A stretch of 39,684 nucleotides of DNA from Butyrivibrio sp. (GTDB taxonomy: Bacteria; Bacillota; Clostridia; Lachnospirales; Lachnospiraceae), in NCBI RefSeq assembly GCF_015056685.1, contig NZ_SVFW01000013.1:41494-81177 (forward strand). Direction: 5' to 3'. Shown here one piece after another: positions 31,786-39,610 of this stretch. The notes beneath the pieces were generated by a model. That model saw nothing but the letters and a program-made list of their open reading frames with translations, was not told the DNA's origin and ran no database searches. Numbering within the stretch: position 1 is the first letter of the stretch; every line of letters begins with the position of its first letter. Both the position numbers and the translations under genes were made by a program.

Positions 31786-33090
31786 ATGTGGGCATATGAA
31801 ACATCTTTTTATCAGATCTATCCCCTTGGATTTTGCGGGGCACCTTTTGAAAATGACGGTGTGCTGGAACACAGAATATTAAAGGTAATTGACTGGATTC
31901 CTCATTTGAAAAAACTTGGTGTGGGCGCAGTTATTTTTAATCCGGTGTTTGAGTCGGATACTCACGGCTACAATACTAGGGATTATAAAAAGATCGATGT
32001 GCGCCTTGGGACAAATGCTGATTTTAAGAAGGTTTGCAAAGCACTGCATAAGGAAAAAATACGAGTTGTGCTTGATGGCGTGTTTAACCATGCAGGCAGA
32101 GGCTTTTTTGGCTTTGAAGATGTTAAGGAAAAGAAGTGGGATTCCCCCTATAAAGACTGGTTTAACATAAGCTTTGACGGAAACAGCAATTATAACGACG
32201 GATTCTGGTATGAAGGCTGGGAAGGCAACTACGATCTGGTAAAACTCAACCTTAAGAATCCTGCTGTTACGGATTATCTTTTGGAGAGCATTAAATTCTG
32301 GATCGATGAGTTTGGAATAGACGGACTCAGACTCGATGTGGCCTATTGCGTGGATACTGACTTCTTAAGAAGGCTCCGCCATGAAACTACAGCTTGGAAA
32401 GAAGATTTCTTTTTAATGGGCGAGATGATAGGCGGCGACTATAACCGCATTATGTCTGATGAACTCTGCCACAGTGCCACTAATTATGAGTGCTATAAGG
32501 GAATGTATTCTTCCTTTAACAGCATGAATATGTTTGAAATAGTCCATTCGCTCCTTAGGCAGTTTGGACCTGAAAACTGGACACTTTATAAGGGAAAGCA
32601 CCTTCTGTCTTTTGTGGACAACCACGATGTGAGCAGGATTGCAAGCACACTTTCAAGACCGGAGCATTTAAAGCTTATCTATATACTAATGTTCGGGATG
32701 CCTGGTATTCCTACGATCTACTATGGAAGTGAATGGGGTGAAAAAGCTGACAAATCTCAGGGAGACCCGGCCTTAAGGCCATGTTTTGACAGCCCCAACT
32801 GGAATGAGCTTACAGATGTGATCGCAGCGCTGTGTAAGGCAAGAGAAGGGTCTAAGGCGCTCAGCTACGGCGGCTTTTCGTCACTTCTTTTAACTAACAG
32901 GCAATGCATATTTGAAAGAGAGGCAGATGGAGACAGGATGATAGTCGTGATAAACGCTGACGAAAATAGTTTTCATGCTGATTTCAATGCAAGAGCCGGC
33001 AGGGGGGAAGATGTGATAACGGGAAAAGAAATTGATTTTGGCGGAGGACTGGATATACCTCCTTACACAGGGTATCTTATCCAGGTTTAA
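31786..33090 (+). CDS. Cytoplasmic alpha-amylase family (GH13) glycoside hydrolase
   Basis: This 434-residue protein is a retaining alpha-glucan-active (beta/alpha)8-barrel enzyme. The catalytic residues are all present: nucleophile D184 in GLRLDVAYCVD, acid/base E213 in GEMIGGDY, and D281 in FVDNHDVSR. VFNHAGRGFFG is the first conserved region. No signal peptide is visible, so it acts inside the cell, probably on imported maltodextrins, like neopullulanase or cyclomaltodextrinase. It lacks their usual N-terminal domain. I choose ATG 31786, preceded by AGGAGG at 31773-31778, although the frame stays open from 31723 inside the PAP2 gene. A short beta-sandwich domain ends the protein. Confidence 0.93.
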   Translation: MWAYETSFYQIYPLGFCGAPFENDGVLEHRILKVIDWIPHLKKLGVGAVIFNPVFESDTHGYNTRDYKKIDVRLGTNADFKKVCKALHKEKIRVVLDGVFNHAGRGFFGFEDVKEKKWDSPYKDWFNISFDGNSNYNDGFWYEGWEGNYDLVKLNLKNPAVTDYLLESIKFWIDEFGIDGLRLDVAYCVDTDFLRRLRHETTAWKEDFFLMGEMIGGDYNRIMSDELCHSATNYECYKGMYSSFNSMNMFEIVHSLLRQFGPENWTLYKGKHLLSFVDNHDVSRIASTLSRPEHLKLIYILMFGMPGIPTIYYGSEWGEKADKSQGDPALRPCFDSPNWNELTDVIAALCKAREGSKALSYGGFSSLLLTNRQCIFEREADGDRMIVVINADENSFHADFNARAGRGEDVITGKEIDFGGGLDIPPYTGYLIQV

Positions 33091-33208
33091 ATAGACACAA
33101 AAATAATATTTTGAGTCTCCATGTCACAAGCAAAAATACTTTTTTAGAGTGCTTATAAGATATTATTTATGTAGTACAACAAAAGAGTATATGGAGGATG
33201 CTTAGAAC

Positions 33209-35494
33209 ATGAAAATCCATTTTGACAAGCTTTATAAGGATGATAGGAAAAAAGAACTGTGCGGGCTTGGTATTCCGTTTCCAAAGGGTGAAGTTTCTTT
33301 GGAAAAATATGAGTCTTTGTGCGTTATGGATAAAGATGAAGCGATTCCTTCTCAGTTTAAGATAACTTCTACCTGGGACGACGGGACTGTAAAATATGTT
33401 TTTGCGAGGTTTCTTGCTGATCTTCCGGGCAATGCAGATAAGGATTTTGACCTTGAGTTTTTAGGCAAAAAAGCTGATTTGGATTCGAAGATTGATATAA
33501 GTAAAGATGAAGACCTTATATCTGTTTCCAATGGAGCTTTAAGCTTCAAGGTAAAAAATAATACAGATAATATTTTTGAAGAATTTATTTATCAGGGCAA
33601 AAACATAGACAGGGAGAGGTTTTCAGGGCCTGTTTTATGCGCAGCTGGTGAAAAATTTGAAACAGTTTTTGATGATTTCAAAGTAGTTGAAGAGGGCGAA
33701 ATATACGCTGCACTGGAGGCGAACGGAAGATTTATAGAAAAAGAAAAACACCTTTCGGGCGAGGGGATAAAGTTCACCTTCAGGATCTATGTAACTGCTG
33801 GAAAACCGTGGATCGAGTGCGCTATAAGACTCTTTAACTGCACTGATGGAGACTTTGAGCCTCAGTCTCTTACATTTGAAATAAAAAACAGCCCTGAAGA
33901 TAAAAAAGACAAGATCAGAACAATGGTTGCAAAATCCAACTATAAGACCAGCTTTACCACTGGCAATGAGGGCGAAGAGGTCTCTTTGCAGATCATGGCT
34001 GAGATGCTTGAAAAGGAAGCTAATGAGCATTTTGCAGAAGTGTTCTATGGGACTTTTTTTGCTGACTGTACAAGCTATGATTCAGGAATGGGAATATGTG
34101 CAACTGTATTTCAGGCACAGCAGAACTTTCCAAAAGCAGTAAAGGCGTCAGCTGACGGAATATGCATTTCTCTTATTCCTGACCAGGAAGAGACAAAAGC
34201 AAAGTCACAGAGTGAACCTGTGGTATTTAGCTCAGGAATGGCAAGAGAGCAAAGAATTTTACTTCATTTTCATGAAGCGGATATGGATGTGTATGAGATA
34301 AATAACAGAAGCCTTGTTTATCAGATGCCGGACACACCTTTGCTTGATCCTGAGGTCTTTGAACAGGCTGGGATCATGCCGGATATCTTTTTACCTGAAG
34401 ATAAAAAAGTAGATGACTATGAACTTGCGCTTATCGACAAGGCAGATAATCATGTGCGCTGCTATGGAATGCTTAACTGGGGAGATGGGCCTGATCCGGG
34501 ATATACCAGCCAGGGCCGCGGAGGCGGAAGGCTTGTCTGGACCAATAACGAGTACGATTATCCTCATGCAATGTATATGATGTACGCAAGGAGTGGAATA
34601 AGGAGATTTCTGGACTACGCCAATGTGGCAGCTATGCACTGGATGGATGTGGATGTTTGTCATTACAGCAAGGACGATCTACAGATCGGCGGGCAGTGGG
34701 AACATATAAATGGCCATACCGGAGGCTCAAAAGAAGGGAATGGATGCACCGGCGTTCTGGCCTGCAGCCATGAATGGGTAGAAGGCCTGTTGGACTATTA
34801 TCATTTCACAGGTGATGAAAGAGCCCTTGAAACGGCAATAGGGATAGGTAAAAATGTTCAAAAACTCCTTGATACTCCGATGTTCAAGACTCCGGGAGAG
34901 AGCAGTGCCAGAGAGACCGGCTGGGCCCTTAGAAGCTTGTCTGCGCTGTATATTGAAACCCATGATGAGAGCTGGATAGAAAAGTGCGAATGGATCGTTT
35001 CTCAGTTTGATGAATGGAACAAGAAGTACGGGCACTGGCTTGCACCATATACTGACAATACAACCATCAGAGTTGGCTTTATGATCTCTGTTGCTGTCGG
35101 TTCGCTTATGCGCTATTACAGAGTTTTCCCTTCGGATAAGTTAAAAGAGATGATCCTGGGCGCTATAGACGATATAGTAGAGAATCAGATGAATCCTTAT
35201 GGACTTTTCTACTACAAAGAGCTTCCAAGTCTTGCCAGAAATGGAAATAATCCGCTGCTTCTTGAAGCTATGGCTATTGCCTATGAACTTACAGGGGATG
35301 TTTCATATCTGGATAAGGGAATAAAGACATTCAAAAAACATATGGCATCAGCAGGATATAGTCTGGGGCAGAAAAAAATTATTGAAGATACTGTAGTTGT
35401 TGGCAGCGGAGCACCTAAGGCTTTTGCACAGGGATTTTTGCCACTTGCCTTGTTTTATACCAAGGTTGTAAAAGCAAATAAGTTGTTGTTGTAA
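33209..35494 (+). CDS. Putative exo-rhamnogalacturonan lyase family protein (YetA/PcRGLX-like)
   Basis: This 761-residue protein has no signal peptide. Its layout fits the YetA/PcRGLX family: an N-terminal beta domain (GLGIPFPKGEV, PSQFKITSTWDDGTVKYVFARF), a central beta-sandwich (about 100-390), and an alpha/alpha-toroid-like C-terminal half. That half carries GRGGGRLVWTNNEYDYPHAM, MHWMDVDVCHYSKDD, GGQWEHINGHTGG, SHEWVEGLLDYYHFTGDERA and DNTTIRVGF. Fungal PcRGLX is an exo-lyase on the pectin backbone rhamnogalacturonan I (family PL26). A cytoplasmic version would finish imported oligosaccharides. Family assignment is from memory of these motifs; I cannot confirm catalytic residues. GGAGGATG precedes the start, about 120 bases after the GH13 gene. 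Confidence 0.7.
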   Translation: MKIHFDKLYKDDRKKELCGLGIPFPKGEVSLEKYESLCVMDKDEAIPSQFKITSTWDDGTVKYVFARFLADLPGNADKDFDLEFLGKKADLDSKIDISKDEDLISVSNGALSFKVKNNTDNIFEEFIYQGKNIDRERFSGPVLCAAGEKFETVFDDFKVVEEGEIYAALEANGRFIEKEKHLSGEGIKFTFRIYVTAGKPWIECAIRLFNCTDGDFEPQSLTFEIKNSPEDKKDKIRTMVAKSNYKTSFTTGNEGEEVSLQIMAEMLEKEANEHFAEVFYGTFFADCTSYDSGMGICATVFQAQQNFPKAVKASADGICISLIPDQEETKAKSQSEPVVFSSGMAREQRILLHFHEADMDVYEINNRSLVYQMPDTPLLDPEVFEQAGIMPDIFLPEDKKVDDYELALIDKADNHVRCYGMLNWGDGPDPGYTSQGRGGGRLVWTNNEYDYPHAMYMMYARSGIRRFLDYANVAAMHWMDVDVCHYSKDDLQIGGQWEHINGHTGGSKEGNGCTGVLACSHEWVEGLLDYYHFTGDERALETAIGIGKNVQKLLDTPMFKTPGESSARETGWALRSLSALYIETHDESWIEKCEWIVSQFDEWNKKYGHWLAPYTDNTTIRVGFMISVAVGSLMRYYRVFPSDKLKEMILGAIDDIVENQMNPYGLFYYKELPSLARNGNNPLLLEAMAIAYELTGDVSYLDKGIKTFKKHMASAGYSLGQKKIIEDTVVVGSGAPKAFAQGFLPLALFYTKVVKANKLLL

Positions 35495-35511
35495 AGAAAC
35501 TATATTATAAT
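35483..35511 (+). promoter_or_regulatory. Promoter of the EAL gene, predicted to give a leaderless mRNA
   Basis: TTGTTG (35483-35488) and a perfect TATAAT (35506-35511) have a 17-base spacer. Only six bases separate the -10 from ATG 35518, so transcription should start at or within a base or two of the start codon. No Shine-Dalgarno sequence is present. The -35 overlaps the end of the upstream gene. Confidence 0.6.
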
Positions 35512-35517
35512 CAATGT

Positions 35518-37437
35518 ATGGAAATACGTACACCTATTGTTGCAATTATAGTACTTTCTATATTGATCATCATTTACCTGCGCAGGACAAGACCGCAGCT
35601 TAGTTCATCGCGTGTCTTTTTTGTCTTCCTCATGATGGCTTTTATAAATATTCTCTCTGAGATAGCAGAATGCTATGTATTTGTATATCTTGGAGGTTCG
35701 TACAATGTCTTAAGGCGCGGTGTTCAGAATTTTTATATAGGATCTCTTTTGACATGTACATATGTGATGACATTATACGTCTGTTCGAAAGTAACTATCA
35801 GAAGAAGCATATCTGCAAGGATGAGCGCAATACCATCTATCCCGCTTGTGGTCGGATTGATTTCGATACTTACTGGAAAAGCAAGGTATGGAAGGACTCA
35901 GACAGGCTTTTATTACAACTATGGAACTATGGTAATAGTTTGTTATTCCATAGGCTTCTTTTACCTACTTTCCATGGTGGTAGGTCTTGTGGTTCATAGA
36001 AAACGTCTTAGGCGAGAAGAGTTTATAGCTCTTTTTTCAGGAGCATTAGCATGGCTTTTCCTTGCGGCATACCAGTATTATACAAAGGGAATTCAGGTGT
36101 CTTCCATAGCCATGATGGTCATGGCTCTTGTGGTATTTTTAGTCATTGAGAATCCTAAGGAACTGTTTGAGAGGGCACTTCCTAATGTAAAAAATAAGGA
36201 TGCCTTCACAATGTATCTTTTGGAGAAGTATGGACTCGAGAAGCCGTTTTTCATTGTCTCTGTCATTTTTACCGGAAAGACAAGTGTTCAGACTGCAGCC
36301 AACAGAGATGAGCTCTATAAACTTCAGGCCAATGTAGCTGAGCTTGTTCAGGATAAGCTTGATGTTGACGGTTATCTCCCAAACTGGAACACATTGAGCT
36401 TTGTGGTTGTTTCTCCTGAAAAGATAGAAGAGTTTATGACTATCATTAACAATTACAAAGTGGATGGTGGTAATTATAAACTTACCTTTGCTGTAATAGA
36501 TGCTCTTAAGTGTGCAAAAGATGCCAATGAGGCTCTTCAGATCCTGACATATGTTTCCGGAGAATATATCTACAAACAGTCAGCACCGAATTTGGTAATC
36601 GATGAGAGTGTCATCGATAAGATGAGGTACAGAAACACTATCGAGGATGTGGTAAGAGAGTCGGTAAGAAACAAGGCTTTCGAAGTTTATTACCAGCCAA
36701 TCCTTTCGGTTAAAGACGGAGCTTTTTCATCAGCAGAAGCGCTGGTAAGACTTAAGAGGCCTGATTCGGCTAATTATATTTCTCCTGAAGATTTTATTCC
36801 AATAGCTGAGAAATGTGGCCTTATCCAGCAGATTGATGATCTGGTGTTTGAAAAAGTATGTTCTTTCATTGCAAAAGAAAATATTTCAAGCTTTGGAGTA
36901 AAGACTATTGAGGTTAACCTTTCAGGCAATGAAGTTGTTGATCACCAGGCCTTTGAAAGACTTAGCCGGAAAATGGAAAAGTATCACATTCCACCTAAAT
37001 TTATCAACTTTGAGATAACAGAGACTGCTTACATAAATAATGATGAGGCCTTCAGAGAAAATGTCAGAAGGCTCAAGGAAATGGGAAGCACCTTCTCGAT
37101 GGATGACTTTGGATCGGGGTACTCAAATCTCCTTGAAATACTAAAGATGGATTATATCCTGGTAAAAATGGATAAGGAATTCATATGGAACTGCCTTGAT
37201 AAGGAAAGGCCTGAAAACCTGAAAATGCTTCAGTATACCATAAATTTCCTGAAGGAGTACGGACTTCATATTCTGGCTGAAGGTGTTGAGACAATGGAGC
37301 AGGCAAAGATCCTGATAGATAACGGAGTTGAGTATTTGCAGGGATTTTATTATTCAAGGCCTATTCCTGAAAAAGAATACATAGAGTTTTTGAACACACA
37401 AAAAGGGCTTTTTGAGCCGAGCATGAAAGGAGAATGA
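35518..37437 (+). CDS. Seven-helix membrane protein with degenerate GGDEF and active-looking EAL domain
   Basis: This is a 639-residue probable c-di-GMP phosphodiesterase. Residues 1-225 hold about seven membrane segments arranged like a small-molecule sensor. A region at about 225-375 sits where a GGDEF domain would be but lacks the GGDEF motif, so it is probably not a cyclase. The EAL domain keeps its catalytic set: EAL at 407-409, VNLSGNEV, FEITET, SMDDFGSGYSNL, a lysine in VKMDKEF and AEGVETMEQ. The promoter lies immediately upstream and no RBS is visible, implying leaderless translation. The following gene starts within a few bases of its stop. Confidence 0.92.
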   Translation: MEIRTPIVAIIVLSILIIIYLRRTRPQLSSSRVFFVFLMMAFINILSEIAECYVFVYLGGSYNVLRRGVQNFYIGSLLTCTYVMTLYVCSKVTIRRSISARMSAIPSIPLVVGLISILTGKARYGRTQTGFYYNYGTMVIVCYSIGFFYLLSMVVGLVVHRKRLRREEFIALFSGALAWLFLAAYQYYTKGIQVSSIAMMVMALVVFLVIENPKELFERALPNVKNKDAFTMYLLEKYGLEKPFFIVSVIFTGKTSVQTAANRDELYKLQANVAELVQDKLDVDGYLPNWNTLSFVVVSPEKIEEFMTIINNYKVDGGNYKLTFAVIDALKCAKDANEALQILTYVSGEYIYKQSAPNLVIDESVIDKMRYRNTIEDVVRESVRNKAFEVYYQPILSVKDGAFSSAEALVRLKRPDSANYISPEDFIPIAEKCGLIQQIDDLVFEKVCSFIAKENISSFGVKTIEVNLSGNEVVDHQAFERLSRKMEKYHIPPKFINFEITETAYINNDEAFRENVRRLKEMGSTFSMDDFGSGYSNLLEILKMDYILVKMDKEFIWNCLDKERPENLKMLQYTINFLKEYGLHILAEGVETMEQAKILIDNGVEYLQGFYYSRPIPEKEYIEFLNTQKGLFEPSMKGE

Positions 37438-37439
37438 TT

Positions 37440-37877
37440 ATGAACGAGGCGTTATATGATGCGGTTTTTTGTTATGGTGAGAACAGGATAGATCCTTTTG
37501 AACATACTAATGTTGATTTTCACAGGATCATTTCCGACATGCGTCTTGTGGGCTATGAGATTACATCCCTGAATATTGTTCATCAGATCATGCTTGAACA
37601 GCTTGATAATCTTTTAAAGATAAAATCCAATATTATCGAAGCTACGATGGATATGGAAAATAAGGACGATTTCTGTAAAGAAAAGTATGGCCTTTCTTTT
37701 AAGGATATAGATGCACTTGACCCTCAGCATGATATCGAGTGGGATATAAAGAGCGGAAAAGTTATCTTTTTCCTTGCGCATGACGCACAGTATAAGGAAG
37801 AGGCATATTTTATCCTGTTCAAGAAAGCTTTTGATGTGTTCACTGAAAAAACCGGTTTCAATTACATGAGTCATTAA
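37440..37877 (+). CDS. Uncharacterised 145-residue protein coupled to the EAL gene
   Basis: No family recognised. The protein is soluble and acidic, with a predicted helical middle (YEITSLNIVHQIMLEQLDNLL) and a conserved-looking end (VIFFLAHDAQYKEEAYFILF). Two ATGs are possible: 37434, overlapping the EAL stop as ATGA, and 37440. AAGGAG at 37427-37432 is correctly spaced for 37440 and too close for 37434. Tight coupling to a c-di-GMP phosphodiesterase suggests a functional link, but this is context only. Confidence 0.75.
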   Translation: MNEALYDAVFCYGENRIDPFEHTNVDFHRIISDMRLVGYEITSLNIVHQIMLEQLDNLLKIKSNIIEATMDMENKDDFCKEKYGLSFKDIDALDPQHDIEWDIKSGKVIFFLAHDAQYKEEAYFILFKKAFDVFTEKTGFNYMSH

Positions 37878-37878
37878 A

Positions 37879-38421
37879 ATGGGAATAATACTTGAGACAA
37901 ACAGATTGATACTTAGAGGCTGGCAGGATAGCGACGCTGCCAGCCTTTTTAGGCTTGCAAGTGACGAGAGAATAGGCCTTTCTGCCGGGTGGCTGCCCCA
38001 TGAAAGCGTGGGCTATAGCAGGGCAGTGATAAGGACTATTTTTAATAAAAAAGAAGTGTATGCCATCTGCCTTAAAGGCGGCAATAATGAACCGGTTGGG
38101 AGCATAGGTCTTACACTTACGGGAAGCAAGGAGAGACCTCTTTTGGAAGGTGATGCTGAACTGGGATATTGGGTCGGAGTGCCTTTTTGGGGAAGAGGAA
38201 TAGCTCCGGAAGCGGCAAAAGAGATAATAAGACATGGATTTGAAGATATAAGACTAAAACGCATCTTTTGCTGCTATTTTGATGGAAATGAACAGTCAAA
38301 AAGAGTTCAGGAAAAGTGTGGATTTGTGCCCTATACAATAAACGATAAAACGTACATTCCAATGCTTGAGGAAACTAGAAAAGAGTACGTGAATGTGATG
38401 TACGCAACTGAGCGCATATAG
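37879..38421 (+). CDS. GNAT family N-acetyltransferase, RimJ/RimL-like
   Basis: This 180-residue acetyl-CoA-dependent N-acetyltransferase begins LETNRLILRGWQDSDAASLF, the usual RimJ/RimL start. It has a beta4 strand AELGYWVGVPFWG, the pyrophosphate-binding loop GRGIAPEA and the late NEQSKRVQEKCGFV block. The substrate could be a ribosomal protein N-terminus, an antibiotic or a small amine. It starts one base after the previous stop, with no strong RBS, consistent with translational coupling. It ends the operon that begins with the EAL gene; no terminator is evident. Confidence 0.9.
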   Translation: MGIILETNRLILRGWQDSDAASLFRLASDERIGLSAGWLPHESVGYSRAVIRTIFNKKEVYAICLKGGNNEPVGSIGLTLTGSKERPLLEGDAELGYWVGVPFWGRGIAPEAAKEIIRHGFEDIRLKRIFCCYFDGNEQSKRVQEKCGFVPYTINDKTYIPMLEETRKEYVNVMYATERI

Positions 38422-38485
38422 CATAGATACTGAGAATCGCACATAAAAAAGACACAAAATTATCAAAATTTTAAAACGATTAACT

Positions 38486-38515
38486 ATTACAAAATTTGTA
38501 ATAATATGTTATAAT
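38486..38515 (+). promoter_or_regulatory. Promoter of the CarD-family gene
   Basis: A perfect TATAAT (38510-38515) with an upstream TG forms an extended -10 (TGTTATAAT). ATTACA/TTACAA at 38486-38492 provides a -35 at 17-18 bases. The leader is about 95 bases. Confidence 0.6.
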
Positions 38516-38529
38516 TTAGTCACGTTCGA

Positions 38530-38548
38530 AAAGTGCCAAAGGCACTTT
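38530..38548 (+). other. Leader hairpin of the CarD-family transcript
   Basis: AAAGTGCC (38530-38537) pairs with GGCACTTT (38541-38548) around AAA. It is not followed by a T-run, so it is more likely a 5' stabiliser or regulatory hairpin than a terminator. Confidence 0.5.
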
Positions 38549-38563
38549 AAAAAAGTCCATAGA

Positions 38564-38577
38564 TGAAAGCGCTTTCA
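38564..38577. promoter_or_regulatory. cre-like operator (CcpA / LacI-family type)
   Basis: TGAAAGCGCTTTCA is a perfect 14-bp palindrome. It fits the catabolite-responsive-element consensus TGWAANCGNTNWCA at every position. It lies about 50 bases downstream of the predicted transcription start of the CarD-family gene, a position suited to roadblock repression. Confidence 0.65.
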
Positions 38578-38617
38578 GACAGATACAGCAGGTTGTTTTT
38601 TTAGAAGGAGGAACAAT

Positions 38618-39136
38618 ATGTTAAATGTAGGAGAGTGCGTTATTTACGGTAGTCATGGTTTATGTAAGGTTCGAGAGATTCTCGTACCGTCGTTTCTTGA
38701 GAGGGGAAATGAAAAAGAATATTACATGATGATTTCTGCTGTAGATGCGGGCAGTGTCCTTTATGTTCCGGTTGACGGAGCTGAGGATAAGGTTCGAGAT
38801 GTTATGAGCGCTGACGAAGCTATGGGACTTATAGATGATATCGAGGATACACCGGAGATTGAACTACTTGAGGGTAAAAAGGCTGAACCGGCCATCACAA
38901 GTGTCATCAAGCGTAACGTTGTGGAAGAGATGATGAGCCTTGTAAAGACACTTCACAAGATCAAGGCGATGCGTGAGGCAGAGGGCAAGAAATTCGCTGC
39001 TCTTAATGAAAAGTACCTTAATATCGCTGAGAAACTTCTTTTTACAGAAATGGCTTTTGCACTGAAGACAGAAAAGGATGTCGTAAAGAGCCGCGTAATC
39101 GAGGAACTATCACATTTACCACTAGAGACTGCATGA
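38618..39136 (+). CDS. CarD/CdnL family transcriptional regulator
   Basis: This 172-residue protein has an N-terminal CarD/TRCF RNA-polymerase-interaction domain (about 1-60): NVGECVIYGSHGLCKVREI, then EYYMMI and LYVPVDGAEDKVRDVMS. A helical C-terminal domain of the CdnL type follows (EEMMSLVKTLHKIKAMREAEGKKFAALNEKY). Family members bind the polymerase beta subunit and affect open-complex stability. GGAGGAAC gives a strong RBS. Its own extended -10 promoter, leader hairpin and cre-like palindrome suggest control by carbon status. The final codons lie inside the terminator stem. Confidence 0.9.
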   Translation: MLNVGECVIYGSHGLCKVREILVPSFLERGNEKEYYMMISAVDAGSVLYVPVDGAEDKVRDVMSADEAMGLIDDIEDTPEIELLEGKKAEPAITSVIKRNVVEEMMSLVKTLHKIKAMREAEGKKFAALNEKYLNIAEKLLFTEMAFALKTEKDVVKSRVIEELSHLPLETA

Positions 39137-39151
39137 TGCAGTCTCTTTTTT
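39124..39151 (+). terminator. Intrinsic terminator of the CarD-family gene
   Basis: AGAGACTGC (39124-39132) pairs with GCAGTCTCT (39138-39146), followed by TTTTTT. The stem overlaps the last codons and the TGA lies in the loop. Confidence 0.93.
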
Positions 39152-39222
39152 CGTACATAATGCTTTCTCCGATGGAGCAAGCATTCTTTAGTTATCAGAT
39201 CATCCTTTATAGACCAGATCAC

Positions 39223-39263
39223 ATGATGATAAACATACGTATTGGAAACAATACTTTCATCAT
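39223..39263 (+). other. Stem-loop just upstream of structured repeat copy B
   Basis: ATGATGA (39223-39229) pairs with TCATCAT (39257-39263), and GTATT (39239-39243) with AATAC (39250-39254). It corresponds in position to the hairpin before copy A. Confidence 0.4.
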
Positions 39264-39287
39264 AAGAAAAGTTTAGATTGCGGCTGA

Positions 39288-39493
39288 GTACGCCACCATT
39301 GACTGAGCCTGAGGAAAACGCCTTGTTCTGCGTGCCGACGGTGAGGATGATGGGAACAGTAGTTAGATTCATGCACCGTCGGATTCGGCATTTTAGCGTT
39401 TTCCCCAGAACCCGTCAATGGCAAGCACCTTCGGTGTGGCTGGGTACAAGCGCCTCAGGCTCTGACTCCGAGAACAGCAGGGGTGGCTACTTT
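39288..39493 (+). repeat. Structured repeat, copy B (candidate non-coding RNA or non-autonomous element)
   Basis: This is the second copy of the unit at 28272-28473. GCCACC (39292-39297) pairs with GGTGGC (39482-39487). CTGAGGAAAACGC (39309-39321) pairs with GCGTTTTCCCCAG (39396-39408). CCGACGGTG (39335-39343) pairs perfectly with CACCGTCGG (39374-39382). In this copy GAGCCTGAGG (39305-39314) can also pair perfectly with CCTCAGGCTC (39453-39462), competing with the second helix. It lies between the CarD-family terminator and an IS3-family end. The open frame over it (39278-39547) is not treated as a gene, because the matching frame in copy A is broken by a stop. Confidence 0.75.
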
Positions 39494-39610
39494 CAAGGAT
39501 GTGTAGGGCTATATGCTCATTTTACTGTGATAATTGATTTATTGTAACATACGAGGATACGCCTGCATGGATATATGCTATTACTTAGAAACATGACCTA
39601 AATAGCTTTT

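Noticed and set aside
35518..37437. Diguanylate cyclase activity of the EAL protein
   Set aside because: The region in the GGDEF position lacks the GGDEF motif and its flanking signature, so only the phosphodiesterase domain is called.
39278..39547. Open frame of 89 codons across structured repeat copy B
   Set aside because: The equivalent frame in copy A is closed by a stop within the element, there is no RBS, and the sequence pattern is better explained by RNA-like stems. Kept only as a rival hypothesis in findings.
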